A DNA stretch of 64,000 bases from Enterococcus quebecensis (lineage in GTDB: Bacteria > Bacillota > Bacilli > Lactobacillales > Enterococcaceae): the NCBI RefSeq assembly GCF_001730365.1, contig NZ_MIKB01000016.1, forward strand, positions 62,001 to 126,000, in the 5' to 3' direction. The notes under the pieces are model-generated. The model ran no database searches. It had not been told where the DNA came from and worked only from the letters and a program-made list of their open reading frames with translations. The position numbers and the translations under genes are program-made. The first letter of the stretch is position 1. Every line of letters starts with the position of its first letter. Positions 52,338 to 61,428 of the stretch are shown one piece after another.

Positions 52338-53722
52338 AGACAAGAACAAAGACATTTATTTTTACGTCAGTAGTTATTAGTGTAGGTATCACATTTAGCT
52401 TTGCTTTGCTTTATTATTTTTTACCGTTAGTATATGAAAGTGATAAAAGAGCTAGCGCAATTAAAAGTAGTAATGAAGTGATTGAGAAGATAGACAATCA
52501 GCCAATCGAAAAAATTCAAGAAGTAGTAAGTAACGAGGAGGCAAGACAAGGCGCTACAACGTGGTTTATAGAAGACTCGAAAAATCAGTTTATCTATCCA
52601 TTTTTTGTTGAAGACAATAACAAAAATCTTAGAGACAACGATATGCTTGTTATTGCCTCGGCAGATTCTATCGTACCTATAATATCTACCACGATTAAAG
52701 ATTCACAAGGGAAAAAATATACAGTGAAAGTCAGCATGTTCTCAGAGCCAATCATGGCAGTGAAAGCTACGTTGTTAAAAATCTATCCATATATTCTTGG
52801 TTTAAGCTTTTTGGTTGGGGGGATTGGCGCCTATATTTACTCCTATTGGGCAACAAGAAGAGTAAATAGAATAAGTAACAGAACAAAAAATATGGTTATG
52901 CTAGCAGAGCCAACAGACTATGTAGTTAAAGGGAAAGATGAAATAAGCGAGTTGGAAAATAACATTCAATTTTTATACCTCTCATTATTGGATAACATCC
53001 AATCATTAAATCTGGAGTTGGAAAAAAGTAATGCTGTTGAACACTCGAAGTCAGAATTCATGCGTATTGCTTCTCATGAACTTAAGACGCCAATTACTGC
53101 CATGCTTGGAATCATTGAAGGGATGATTTTGAACGTTGGTCGCTTTAAAGATCGAGATTACTATCTGAAGGTATGTAAAGAAATATTAGAATCACAAAGT
53201 CAATTAGTTCAGGATGTTTTATTCATCTCAAAATTAGAAAGTCCAGAAAAATTTGAAACATCAAATGAAGTGTTCTCACTAACCGAGTTGTTTAATGAAA
53301 CGCTTGATTTATTTGAACTTATGTCTGTTCAAAAAGAATTGACTTTTGAGGTGAAATTAGAAGAGGTAATGATTGATTGCAATAGAGAAGAGATGAAGCG
53401 AGTGATCACGAATCTTCTGAGCAATGCTGTGAAATATACGAAAAAAGGCGGGGTAGTCACTATTCTTTTGACATCAAGGTCTCTGGTCATTGAAAATCAG
53501 TGCACGCCATTGGAACAAGAAGAAGTTGATAAGATATTTCTCCCCTTTTATCGACCTGACTATGCTCGTGCGAGAAAAGATGGAGGAACGGGATTGGGAT
53601 TGTATATTGTCTCAAAACTATTACTGAAAAATGATATTGCATTTACGTTTGAACCAATGGAAAATAAAACTGGCATGAAATTTACACTAACATTTTCTTC
53701 TGGTGTTAAATCAATAGAATAA
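52334..53722 (+). CDS. Sensor histidine kinase
   Basis: Encodes 462 residues. Two membrane helices (about 8-31 and 150-172) flank an extracellular sensing domain of roughly 118 residues. HAMP-like linker, then H-box S-H-E-L-K-T-P with His248, N-box N-L-L-S-N-A-V-K-Y, and G-box G-G-T-G-L-G-L-Y. It phosphorylates the regulator encoded upstream. The signal is unknown; the neighbouring exporter suggests a cell-envelope or peptide stress. The start overlaps the regulator stop (ATGA). Confidence 0.93.
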   Translation: MKTRTKTFIFTSVVISVGITFSFALLYYFLPLVYESDKRASAIKSSNEVIEKIDNQPIEKIQEVVSNEEARQGATTWFIEDSKNQFIYPFFVEDNNKNLRDNDMLVIASADSIVPIISTTIKDSQGKKYTVKVSMFSEPIMAVKATLLKIYPYILGLSFLVGGIGAYIYSYWATRRVNRISNRTKNMVMLAEPTDYVVKGKDEISELENNIQFLYLSLLDNIQSLNLELEKSNAVEHSKSEFMRIASHELKTPITAMLGIIEGMILNVGRFKDRDYYLKVCKEILESQSQLVQDVLFISKLESPEKFETSNEVFSLTELFNETLDLFELMSVQKELTFEVKLEEVMIDCNREEMKRVITNLLSNAVKYTKKGGVVTILLTSRSLVIENQCTPLEQEEVDKIFLPFYRPDYARARKDGGTGLGLYIVSKLLLKNDIAFTFEPMENKTGMKFTLTFSSGVKSIE

Positions 53723-53730
53723 TACAGGTA

Positions 53731-53776
53731 AAATCCACAGTCCATGCAAATAGAATCTACATTCCTCTGATAAACT
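53731..53776 (+). promoter_or_regulatory. Second copy of the regulatory motif, before the lipoprotein gene
   Basis: AAATCCA (53731-53737), CAAATAGAATCTA (ending 53759) and TAAACT (53771-53776) reproduce the 48387 block with identical internal distances. It lies right after the kinase gene, showing that the lipoprotein has its own promoter within the regulon. Confidence 0.65.
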
Positions 53777-53809
53777 AACTGTATTGAGAGATTTAGGAGG
53801 AATTCAGTT

Positions 53810-54079
53810 ATGAGAAAAAGAAGACTTGCTTTACTAGTATTATCAGCGGTACTAATGGTTACATTAACAGCTTGTGGTGCTAAAGCCGAAAAAGATACAG
53901 AAAATAAAGGTGAATTAAAAGGGGAAAAAATAGATAAAAAAGAATCAGATGTTGTCAGTGAACGTACAGAAGAAATTGATGGTCAAAAAGTGACCATTAA
54001 AACATTTAAAGACGGCACAGAATTAACACTTCCAGAAGGTATAAATCTGGATGATGTAGATATTCAAGGTTTGGACTAG
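53810..54079 (+). CDS. Small lipoprotein of the two-component regulon
   Basis: Encodes 89 residues, TTTAGGAGG site. Signal peptide with lipobox L-T-A-C (Cys 22), then a very hydrophilic mature part (K-A-E-K-D-T-E-N-K-G, K-I-D-K-K-E-S-D-V) ending in T-L-P-E-G-I-N-L-D-D-V-D-I. No known domain. It carries the same upstream motif as the exporter operon. Such small lipoproteins may adjust the kinase or bind the exported compound; this is inference. Confidence 0.75.
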   Translation: MRKRRLALLVLSAVLMVTLTACGAKAEKDTENKGELKGEKIDKKESDVVSERTEEIDGQKVTIKTFKDGTELTLPEGINLDDVDIQGLD

Positions 54080-54127
54080 TAGAAATAGTTGTTTCAAGAT
54101 GAATAGAAATAAATTGTAATAAAACAT

Positions 54128-54158
54128 AAAAAGGCATAGCCAAAGCTATGCCTTTTTA
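54128..54158 (+). terminator. Terminator after the lipoprotein gene
   Basis: 13-bp perfect stem (54128-54140 with 54145-54157), loop of four bases, T5 included in the arm. Confidence 0.92.
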
Positions 54159-54354
54159 TGTTTTTAATTGTGGGATAAGGAGGATTCGAAGGAACTTCAG
54201 TTGTGTGTAACAATTGACATAAAAAAGTTATTGAACGAGTTTCCAGTGAGCATTTTTTATCTATATCATATTTATATAAAATTTTTATATACTTCTTTTT
54301 GTAATTATAATTATACATATGGTATGATTATATATATTGTGAGGAGGAGAGAGA

Positions 54355-56112
54355 ATGAAACATAGAAAAAGTGTTACGTTAGTTAGTTGTTTGGTGTTAC
54401 TTACTTCATTTGGCAGTAATTTTTCACTGCTAGCGACAGCACAAGAGCAAGAAGCAGGGAAAATTGAATTAAAAATGGTCAAGAATGAACTGATTGCCTC
54501 AGATTCTTTTAAGCTAGGGCAAGATAACTACGTGACAGGTTCGGTAGATAAAACAATCAAAAAAGTAGAATTGCATGTCAATGGAGTATCTGTCAGTAAG
54601 GGGAAAATATATATAGAAGAAAATTTCAATACTTTTGAAATCGCAGCAGAACAAGTCATCAAGAATCTAGATGATAAGGTAGAAGTCGTGGGGTTAACGA
54701 GTAGAGGCAAAGAACTAGCACGCCAAACTGTTTCAATAGAAAAAGCCGAAATTATATTAACTGCCAATGACTTTACTCTACATGACGAAGAGATTACCGG
54801 AGTGGCAGGAAATAAAATGGATGAAGTGTCACTATTAATTGATGGAGAAATCATTGATACAGTCAAAGTCGAGTCAGACCAAACATATGTCATGCCGATT
54901 GAAGAAGATGATATTAGAACTGTTGAGGATCAGGTGGAAGTTGTTGGTTCCACTTTAGGCAAAGAATTAGGAAGAGTTTCTGTAGCGATCAACCCACTTG
55001 GATTAGATGGGATTATTCCAGACTATATTCTGGGACAGGTAAACAAAGTGACGGGAGAGTTGACAGGAAAAGATTTGGCGAAAGCCAAAAAAGTTCGTTT
55101 ATTCGTAAATAAGAAACGATATACCGAAGCAATGATTAATCCAGATGGAACATTTGAACTAGACGCAACAGTGTTTATTACAGATATCAAAGATAACGTC
55201 CAAGTTTCAGTAGTAAATGAAAAAGACAATGAAATCGGACGCTATCAAGTTAAAGTAGTAACGAATGAAACAATTGAGAAAAAAGCTATTAATGAATGGT
55301 TCCCAGATCCAGTGATGGCACAATTGATTGCGGATAAATTAGGTAAACAACCAACAAATATAGTGGAAAAAGATATATTTTTAGGTATCACTGAGTTTAG
55401 TTTTAGGGCAAAAGTTTATGATTTAGAAGGGATGCAACATCTAAAAAAACTAAGGTATCTTAATTATTACGGTAGTGGGGAAAGTTTAAGAGAGGTAAGT
55501 GATATAAGTAAGTTAAGTAATTTAACATCACTCGTTTGGCTTGACTTGTTGGATGCCCCCATTAGTGATGTTCGTCCGTTAAGAAATTTATATAATCTTG
55601 AAACGTTGCTATTAGATGGAAACAAAATTAGCGATATTAGTTCTTTAAGCAACTTAAAATCTCTCAGAGCACTCCGTATAAGTAATAATCAAATAAAAGA
55701 TATCAGCGTATTGAGGAATTTTACTAAGCTGAAAGAAATTAATTTTTCTGATAATCAAATCAGTGATGTTAGTCCATTAAAAAAACTTGAACGATTGGAG
55801 TCTGCTGATTTTAGTAATAATCAAATCAGTGATATTAGTTTTTTGGACTCACTACCGATAATATTTCCAAATTTTTATGGTCAAAAAATCACGTTACCAA
55901 AGCAGAAACTATCTGCAGGAAATCGTCTGGAATTGACTAGTCCGGTTCAAATTTCTAAACTGATTAATATTAGTGATAATGGAAGTTATACAGCAGAAAC
56001 CAACCGGCTAACTTGGGAGAATTTAAAGGATTCAGGGGAAGTAAGCTATGAGTTCAATGGGAAACTTAATTGGAGATTTTATGGCACTGTAACGATTCCT
56101 TACGAAAAATAA
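54355..56112 (+). CDS. Secreted leucine-rich-repeat protein, internalin-like, copy 1
   Basis: Encodes 585 residues, GAGGAGG upstream. Signal peptide (L-V-S-C-L-V-L-L-T-S-F, cut near A-T-A-Q). Three Ig-like repeats (about 34-120, 121-200, 205-305), each with Y-V-T-G, E-I-T-G or V-T-G-E-L and a D-D-K-V-E-V-V-G-type strand. A helical cap (N-E-W-F-P-D-P) leads to about six 21-22-residue leucine-rich repeats of the internalin type (N-K-I-S-D-I-S-S-L-S-N-L). Then an Ig-like end with I-S-D-N-G-S-Y and L-T-W-E-N-L ending G-T-V-T-I-P-Y, like the inter-repeat region of Listeria internalins. No LPXTG, WxL or GW anchor, so it is released or held otherwise. A paralogue follows. Confidence 0.85.
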   Translation: MKHRKSVTLVSCLVLLTSFGSNFSLLATAQEQEAGKIELKMVKNELIASDSFKLGQDNYVTGSVDKTIKKVELHVNGVSVSKGKIYIEENFNTFEIAAEQVIKNLDDKVEVVGLTSRGKELARQTVSIEKAEIILTANDFTLHDEEITGVAGNKMDEVSLLIDGEIIDTVKVESDQTYVMPIEEDDIRTVEDQVEVVGSTLGKELGRVSVAINPLGLDGIIPDYILGQVNKVTGELTGKDLAKAKKVRLFVNKKRYTEAMINPDGTFELDATVFITDIKDNVQVSVVNEKDNEIGRYQVKVVTNETIEKKAINEWFPDPVMAQLIADKLGKQPTNIVEKDIFLGITEFSFRAKVYDLEGMQHLKKLRYLNYYGSGESLREVSDISKLSNLTSLVWLDLLDAPISDVRPLRNLYNLETLLLDGNKISDISSLSNLKSLRALRISNNQIKDISVLRNFTKLKEINFSDNQISDVSPLKKLERLESADFSNNQISDISFLDSLPIIFPNFYGQKITLPKQKLSAGNRLELTSPVQISKLINISDNGSYTAETNRLTWENLKDSGEVSYEFNGKLNWRFYGTVTIPYEK

Positions 56113-56252
56113 AAAGAATGTCGTTGTTGGTAAGTTAAGTCAGTTTTTATAAATAGCTAAGGAAACAAAACTGTTAATTTAAGAACATTATTTTTGTTCA
56201 TAATAGTATTCATGTGGTTTGCTTAGATAGATACTTACAAGGAGGAGCTAAA

Positions 56253-57998
56253 ATGAACTATAGAAAAAGTGTTACGTTAGTTAGTTGTTTGGTGTTACTC
56301 ATTCCATTTGGCAGTAATTTTTCATTATTAGCAACAGCGGAAGAACAAAGCTCAGGAAAAATTGAATTGAAAATGGACAAGAATGAACTGATCGCTTCTG
56401 ACTCTTTTAAGCTGGGGCAAGATGACTATGTGACAGGTTCGGTAGATAAAACAATCGGAAAAGTAGAATTACATGTTAATGGATTGTATGTTGCTGAAGG
56501 AGATATCTTTGCAGACGATACTTTTGAAATTGAAGCAGAACAGGCGATTAAGAGTATAGATGATAAGGTAGAAGTCGTAGGATTAACAATTAATGGTAAA
56601 GAAATAGCTCGTCAAACTGTTTCAATAGAAAAAGCTGAAATTTTGTTAAACGCTAACGACTACACTTTACATGATGAAGAAATTACTGGAATTGCAGGCA
56701 ATCAAATGGATGAAGTTACATTATTAATAGGCGGAGAAATTATTAAAACAGTCAACGTCAAAATGGATCAAACCTACAACATTTCAATTGAATCAGACTA
56801 TATCAGATCAGTTGATACTCAAGTTGAAATCGTTGGTTCCACACTTGGAAAAGAGTTAGGTAGAACGCCAGTTGCTATTAATCCAATTGGAATAGATGCG
56901 AATATTCCTGATTATATTTTGGGACAAGTCAATAAAGTAACAGGGAATTTGACTGGTCGAGATATAGCGAAAGCTAAGCAGGTTTCTTTATTTGTAAACA
57001 AAAAACGTCGCACAAAAGCAACGATTAATCCAGACGGAACATTTGAACTAGACGCAACAGTGTTTATTACAGATATCAAAGATAACGTCCAAATTTCAGT
57101 AGTAAATGAAAAAAACAAAGAAATCGGACGGTATCAAGTTAAGGTAGTAACCAATGAAACAATTGAGAAAAAAGCTATTAATGAATGGTTCCCAGATCCA
57201 GCGTTGGCACAAATGGTTACGCATAGATTAGGTAGACAACAATCAACGGATATAGTTGAAAAAGACGTATTTTTAAGTATCACGGAGCTAGATTTAACGA
57301 GAGAAGTTTATGATTTAGAAGGAATGCAATATCTTAAAAAATTAATGTCTTTTAATATTTATAGCAATAGTAACAATTTAAAGAATGTAACTGATATAAG
57401 TAAGTTAAGTAACTTGACATCACTCATTTGGCTAGAGTTGGCAGGTGCCCCCATCAGTGATGTCAGTCCGTTGAGAAATCTATACAATCTTGAAACTCTT
57501 GTTTTAAAAGATAATAAAATTAGCAATATTAGCTCGTTAAGCAACTTAAGATCTCTTAGAGCGCTTAATATGAGTGAGAACCAAATAAAAGATATCAGTG
57601 TATTAAGGAACTTTACGAAATTGATTGATATTGATTTTTCTGATAATCAAATAGAAGATATAAGTGCTTTGAAAGATCACACACGATTAAGGTATGTTAA
57701 TTTTGATAGAAATCAAATCAGCGATGTGAGCGTCTTTGGACCTTCTACAAATCCGAGTGTTGGAGATCAAAAAATCACATTGCCTAAGAAGAAACTATCT
57801 GCAGGAAATCGTCTTGAACTAGAAAGCCCCGTATCCATTGATAAATTAAATAAAATTAGTGATAATGGAAATTATATATCAGAAACAAATCAGCTAACCT
57901 GGGAGAATTTAAAGGATTCAGGGGAAGTAAGCTATGATTTTCAGGGTAAACTTCATGGGAGATTTTTCGGCACTGTAACGATTCCTTACGAAAAATAA
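56253..57998 (+). CDS. Secreted leucine-rich-repeat protein, internalin-like, copy 2
   Basis: Encodes 581 residues from ATG 56253 with AAGGAGGAG. Same architecture as copy 1: signal peptide, three Ig-like repeats, N-E-W-F-P-D-P cap, internalin-type leucine-rich repeats, and the I-S-D-N-G-N-Y ... G-T-V-T-I-P-Y end. The signal peptide, third Ig-like repeat and cap are almost identical to copy 1, while the exposed faces of the leucine-rich repeats differ (for example N-N-L-K-N-V-T against E-S-L-R-E-V-S). This is a tandem duplication with diverging binding surfaces. No anchor motif. Confidence 0.85.
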   Translation: MNYRKSVTLVSCLVLLIPFGSNFSLLATAEEQSSGKIELKMDKNELIASDSFKLGQDDYVTGSVDKTIGKVELHVNGLYVAEGDIFADDTFEIEAEQAIKSIDDKVEVVGLTINGKEIARQTVSIEKAEILLNANDYTLHDEEITGIAGNQMDEVTLLIGGEIIKTVNVKMDQTYNISIESDYIRSVDTQVEIVGSTLGKELGRTPVAINPIGIDANIPDYILGQVNKVTGNLTGRDIAKAKQVSLFVNKKRRTKATINPDGTFELDATVFITDIKDNVQISVVNEKNKEIGRYQVKVVTNETIEKKAINEWFPDPALAQMVTHRLGRQQSTDIVEKDVFLSITELDLTREVYDLEGMQYLKKLMSFNIYSNSNNLKNVTDISKLSNLTSLIWLELAGAPISDVSPLRNLYNLETLVLKDNKISNISSLSNLRSLRALNMSENQIKDISVLRNFTKLIDIDFSDNQIEDISALKDHTRLRYVNFDRNQISDVSVFGPSTNPSVGDQKITLPKKKLSAGNRLELESPVSIDKLNKISDNGNYISETNQLTWENLKDSGEVSYDFQGKLHGRFFGTVTIPYEK

Positions 57999-58006
57999 AC
58001 AATAGT

Positions 58007-58055
58007 AACTCTTAATTTAGAAATGAGTCATGACTTTTCTAAATTAAGAGTTTTT
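58007..58055 (+). terminator. Terminator after the LRR genes
   Basis: 17-bp perfect stem, arms 58007-58023 and 58036-58052, T run. Confidence 0.9.
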
Positions 58056-58161
58056 CTATATTCACAACCATTAACAATCCTTAAAAAAATCTACACAATC
58101 TTATATTTTCACCCATTTTTTTGGTATGATGTATCTAACTAAAAAAAGCGAGGAAAAAATT

Positions 58162-58737
58162 ATGAGTGAATCACAAATAACCAAAAAAGCCATTTCATCC
58201 GCATTGATCGAATTATGTGGTCGAAAATTATACAGTAAAATTAGTGTTCAAGATATCACCAAAGAAGTTGGATTAAATCGCCAAACCTTCTATTATCATT
58301 TTACTGACAAAAATGATTTATTGCGCTGGATCTATACTCACGACGCATTAATTTATTTAGATTCCCCAGACGTAAGCATTGATAACTGGGAAGAGCAAGC
58401 GCTAAAAATGCTAAAAGCAATCCAGTCGAAAAGTGATTTCTACTATAATACAGTCAGTTCAGACTCAGATATATTGAGAATATGCTTTTCAGCAATCACC
58501 AACAAACTTTTCATCAATTTATTCAATCAAGTCGATAAGGAAAATCAGTTGTTACCAGAAGACAAAGTATTTTATGCACGTTTCTTCTCCTATGGCTGCA
58601 GTGGTGTTTTGATTGATTGGATTTTAGGTAGTTATAAAGAATCGCCATTGGAAATTGCGACACAGCTGTTTCGCTTAGCAAAAGACACAGAATTCTTCTC
58701 TTATCGGTTATACGCACAGGAAAATGAATTATTGTGA
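58162..58737 (+). CDS. TetR/AcrR family regulator, DhaS-like
   Basis: Encodes 191 residues from ATG 58162 (GCGAGGAA upstream). N-terminal helix-turn-helix: A-I-S-S-A-L-I-E-L-C, K-I-S-V-Q-D-I-T-K-E-V-G-L-N-R-Q-T-F-Y-Y-H-F. The C-terminal ligand part is of the TetR_C_8 type with a W-I-L-G-S-Y motif. The next gene in the same direction encodes oleate hydratase, so it may sense a fatty acid and control it. That link is by position only; no operator was identified. Confidence 0.82.
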   Translation: MSESQITKKAISSALIELCGRKLYSKISVQDITKEVGLNRQTFYYHFTDKNDLLRWIYTHDALIYLDSPDVSIDNWEEQALKMLKAIQSKSDFYYNTVSSDSDILRICFSAITNKLFINLFNQVDKENQLLPEDKVFYARFFSYGCSGVLIDWILGSYKESPLEIATQLFRLAKDTEFFSYRLYAQENELL

Positions 58738-58846
58738 CAAACTGTTTAAAGTGTCTAAAAAGAAGACGGAATGGAAAGGCTATCACAAGACTTTTATGAG
58801 AAATCGTTGTACGCTAGGTTCAATAAAATGAATCGGAGGGATTCTC

Positions 58847-60541
58847 ATGAAAAAAAGTCACATTGGATTAGCTGCAGCAGGTGCATTAGGTGCAGCCTAT
58901 CTTGCTAAAAAAGTATCCGCTGAAAAGAAAGTAGAAAAAGTTGCTGAAGTAGAAGAAGAAATCAATAGCCGATATTATGGAGACAAACAAGTGTATCTAA
59001 TTGGTGGTGGGATTGCTACAATGGCCGCAGCAGCTTACTTGATTCGTGATGGGAACTTTAACGGAAAGAACATCCATGTGATCGAAGGCATGAAAATCCT
59101 AGGCGGCAGTAATGACGGCATCGGTACGAACGACAAAGGGTTTGTTGCTCGTGGTGGACGGATGTTAAATGAAGAAACCTATGAAAATTTCTGGGAACTA
59201 TTTGATAGTATTCCATCTCTTGAATGGCCTAATCATAGTGTGACAGAAGAAATTTTAAACTTTGATCATTTGCATCCCACTCATGCACAAGCACGTTTAG
59301 TGACAAAAGATCAAGAAATCGTTGATGCTCACACGATGGGATTTGACAATGAAGATCGACTAGCAATGACGAAATTACTAGCAGCTTCTGAAGGAAGTTT
59401 GGATGACATGACTATCGAAGAATGGTTTGCTCCTCACTTTTTTGAAACCAATTTTTGGTATATGTGGCAAACAACCTTTGCCTTCCAAAAATGGAGCAGT
59501 GTTTTTGAGTTACGTCGTTATATGAATCGAATGATTTTAGAATTTTCCCGTATTGATACTTTAGAAGGGGTAACGAGAACTCCTTTGAATCAATACGATA
59601 GCGTGATTCTTCCTTTGAAAACATTTTTAGACAAACATGGTGTTGATTTTACTTTGAATGAAGATGTTATTGATCTGGAATTTAAACCAGGTTCAGAAAT
59701 TACTGTTACTGCGTTGAAACTAGGAAATGGTGAGACTATTGAACTTGCTGAAGATGATGTTGTGATTATGACGAATGGGACAATGACGGATAGTTCAACG
59801 GAAGGAGATTGGAGCCATCCCGCACCAGCTGTTACTGAAGAATCCCGTTCTGCTAGACTTTGGCGTAATATTGCTAAGAAAAAAGCAGGATTAGGAAATC
59901 CTGAACCCTTTTTCGGTAATGAAGCTGAAACAAACTGGGAAAGCTTCACTGTCACTTGTCGCGGAGATAAATTATTAAAACGAATCGAAGCTTTTTCTGG
60001 AAACATTCCAGGATCAGGCGCATTAATGACATTGAAAGATTCAAGTTGGTTGATGAGTACAGTTGTTGCGGCTCAACCACATTTTAAAAACCAAGATGCT
60101 AATACAACAATTTTTTGGGGGTATGGCATTTACACGGATAAAGTTGGGGATTATGTGAAAAAACCAATGCGTGATTGTACAGGAGAAGAAATTCTATACG
60201 AATGGATCTGTCAGATGGGCTGGGAAGCTGACTGGGAAGAAATCATTGAGGACATCGTTAATGTAATTCCTGCATATATGCCTTATATTGATGCACAGTT
60301 CCAACCACGAAAAATGACTGATCGACCACAAGTTGTTCCTGAAAATAGTACGAACTTTGCTATGATCAGCCAATTTGTAGAAATACCAAAAGATATGGTA
60401 TTTACGGAAGAATATTCCGTGCGTGCAGCCCGAATTGCAATTTATACACTGTTTGATATCGATAAAGAAATCATTCCAGTAACACCTTACAACCGTGATC
60501 CTAAGGTTTTGGCAAAAGCTACACAAACGATGTTTAGGTAG
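58847..60541 (+). CDS. ohyA: Oleate hydratase (myosin-cross-reactive antigen family)
   Basis: Encodes 564 residues, TCGGAGGG upstream. FAD-binding motif Y-L-I-G-G-G-I-A-T-M-A-A-A-A-Y-L-I-R-D-G at about 51-70, then G-G-S-N-D-G-I-G, G-G-R-M-L-N-E-E-T-Y-E-N-F-W, and W-Q-T-T-F-A-F-Q. It hydrates unsaturated fatty acids such as oleate to 10-hydroxystearate, detoxifying host or dietary fatty acids. The first 22 residues form an Ala/Gly-rich hydrophobic segment followed by a charged stretch, as in lactobacillus relatives; it may attach to the membrane. A TetR gene precedes it. Confidence 0.95.
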   Translation: MKKSHIGLAAAGALGAAYLAKKVSAEKKVEKVAEVEEEINSRYYGDKQVYLIGGGIATMAAAAYLIRDGNFNGKNIHVIEGMKILGGSNDGIGTNDKGFVARGGRMLNEETYENFWELFDSIPSLEWPNHSVTEEILNFDHLHPTHAQARLVTKDQEIVDAHTMGFDNEDRLAMTKLLAASEGSLDDMTIEEWFAPHFFETNFWYMWQTTFAFQKWSSVFELRRYMNRMILEFSRIDTLEGVTRTPLNQYDSVILPLKTFLDKHGVDFTLNEDVIDLEFKPGSEITVTALKLGNGETIELAEDDVVIMTNGTMTDSSTEGDWSHPAPAVTEESRSARLWRNIAKKKAGLGNPEPFFGNEAETNWESFTVTCRGDKLLKRIEAFSGNIPGSGALMTLKDSSWLMSTVVAAQPHFKNQDANTTIFWGYGIYTDKVGDYVKKPMRDCTGEEILYEWICQMGWEADWEEIIEDIVNVIPAYMPYIDAQFQPRKMTDRPQVVPENSTNFAMISQFVEIPKDMVFTEEYSVRAARIAIYTLFDIDKEIIPVTPYNRDPKVLAKATQTMFR

Positions 60542-60682
60542 AAAATAGTTATTTATATCAGGAGGATTAACTGGATATTGAAAAACTAAGAGACTAGGAC
60601 GAAATTCTTTAAATCTTAGAAGTTTATGTGTTCGAAGTAATGCATAGTCTACATTCGTATCAGTATTCACTCTGATTTTAAG

Positions 60683-60725
60683 GGTCTGAGGTATAACTCT
60701 TCGAGTTATACCTCAGACCTTTATT
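60683..60725 (+). terminator. ohyA terminator
   Basis: 17-bp perfect stem (60683-60699 with 60703-60719), tight loop, then TTTATTTT. Confidence 0.88.
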
Positions 60726-60727
60726 TT

Positions 60728-61104
60728 ATGTTCCTAGAACGGATACTATCAGAAAATGAAGTACCGAAACCAGTTGATGGTGCAAAAATATACGTGCGAG
60801 CAAGGAGTTTGACAGGAGAAGTTTCCGATACACGGGTTCAGAGGCTAGGTACAATGAAGCGACGAGTACCGATGCAAAAAATCAATCTGACTCTTGGTAT
60901 ATGAGTGGTTATCCCTATGAGGTAGAAGAATAAGCTACAGGTTACAGCTAGATTAGCGATAGATAAAACAGCAATTGATGAGGGACAGACAGTCGCTTTT
61001 ACGCCTACTTTTACTAATTCAGCTTGGATCTTAAAGCGGGCGCATTAAAAAGTTTGGGGAAATACCATGCTGAAGTGGAACCAACTTTGGAAGACGCTAA
61101 GTAG
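60728..61104 (+). pseudogene. Decayed surface-protein gene with WxL-like C-terminus
   Basis: Protein-like pieces are found in different frames in order. 60728-60840 has E-N-E-V-P-K-P-V-D-G-A-K-I-Y-V-R-A-R-S-L-T-G-E-V. 60826-60933 has G-S-E-A-R-Y-N-E-A-T-S-T-D-A-K-N-Q and S-G-Y-P-Y-E-V-E-E. 60930-61020 has V-T-A-R-L-A-I-D-K-T-A-I-D-E-G-Q. The end, to 61104, has L-D-L-K-A-G-A-L-K-S-L-G-K-Y-H-A-E-V-E-P-T-L-E-D-A-K. The last strand resembles the end of WxL proteins (Y-x-A-x-V-x-W-T-L-x-D-A) with Trp changed to Pro. At least two frameshifts and no start site. A terminator follows, as for a former gene. Confidence 0.5.
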
Positions 61105-61116
61105 AGAAGGTGTTAA

Positions 61117-61166
61117 AAATAAGAAAGAGAAATTACCAACAAATAATTTCCCTTTCTTATTTTTTT
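61117..61166 (+). terminator. Terminator after the decayed surface-protein gene
   Basis: About 19-bp stem with one mismatch (61117-61135 with 61144-61162) followed by T run. Confidence 0.8.
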
Positions 61167-61428
61167 CTTTCTGCATAGCAATAAAAGTATGAAAATAAAA
61201 TGTCAAGATGAATATTTAAAAATAATATCATTTTTTGGTCGGAAAAATTATCATTTTTTGATAAAAAAAATTCTGAAAAAGAGTAAAAAAAAAGAATTAA
61301 GTTATTGCATAATAAGCATCTAGGTAAATAAATTTCAATGTTTATTAAAAAAAAAGTAAAAAAAGAAATAAAAAAAGGAGAATAAGCGATATTCTTATAT
61401 AGGAGAAAACCTAATTTAGGAGGGGAAA
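61167..61428. other. AT-rich upstream region of the Mga-like gene
   Basis: Very A-rich, with several A runs and a good TAGGAGGGG site at the end. It presumably holds the promoter of the 61429 gene; no repeat or extra gene is seen. Confidence 0.4.

Noticed and set aside
59590-60670. Long open frames on the minus strand across ohyA
   Set aside because: They are shadows of the strongly supported oleate hydratase gene and have no homology-like features or ribosome binding sites.
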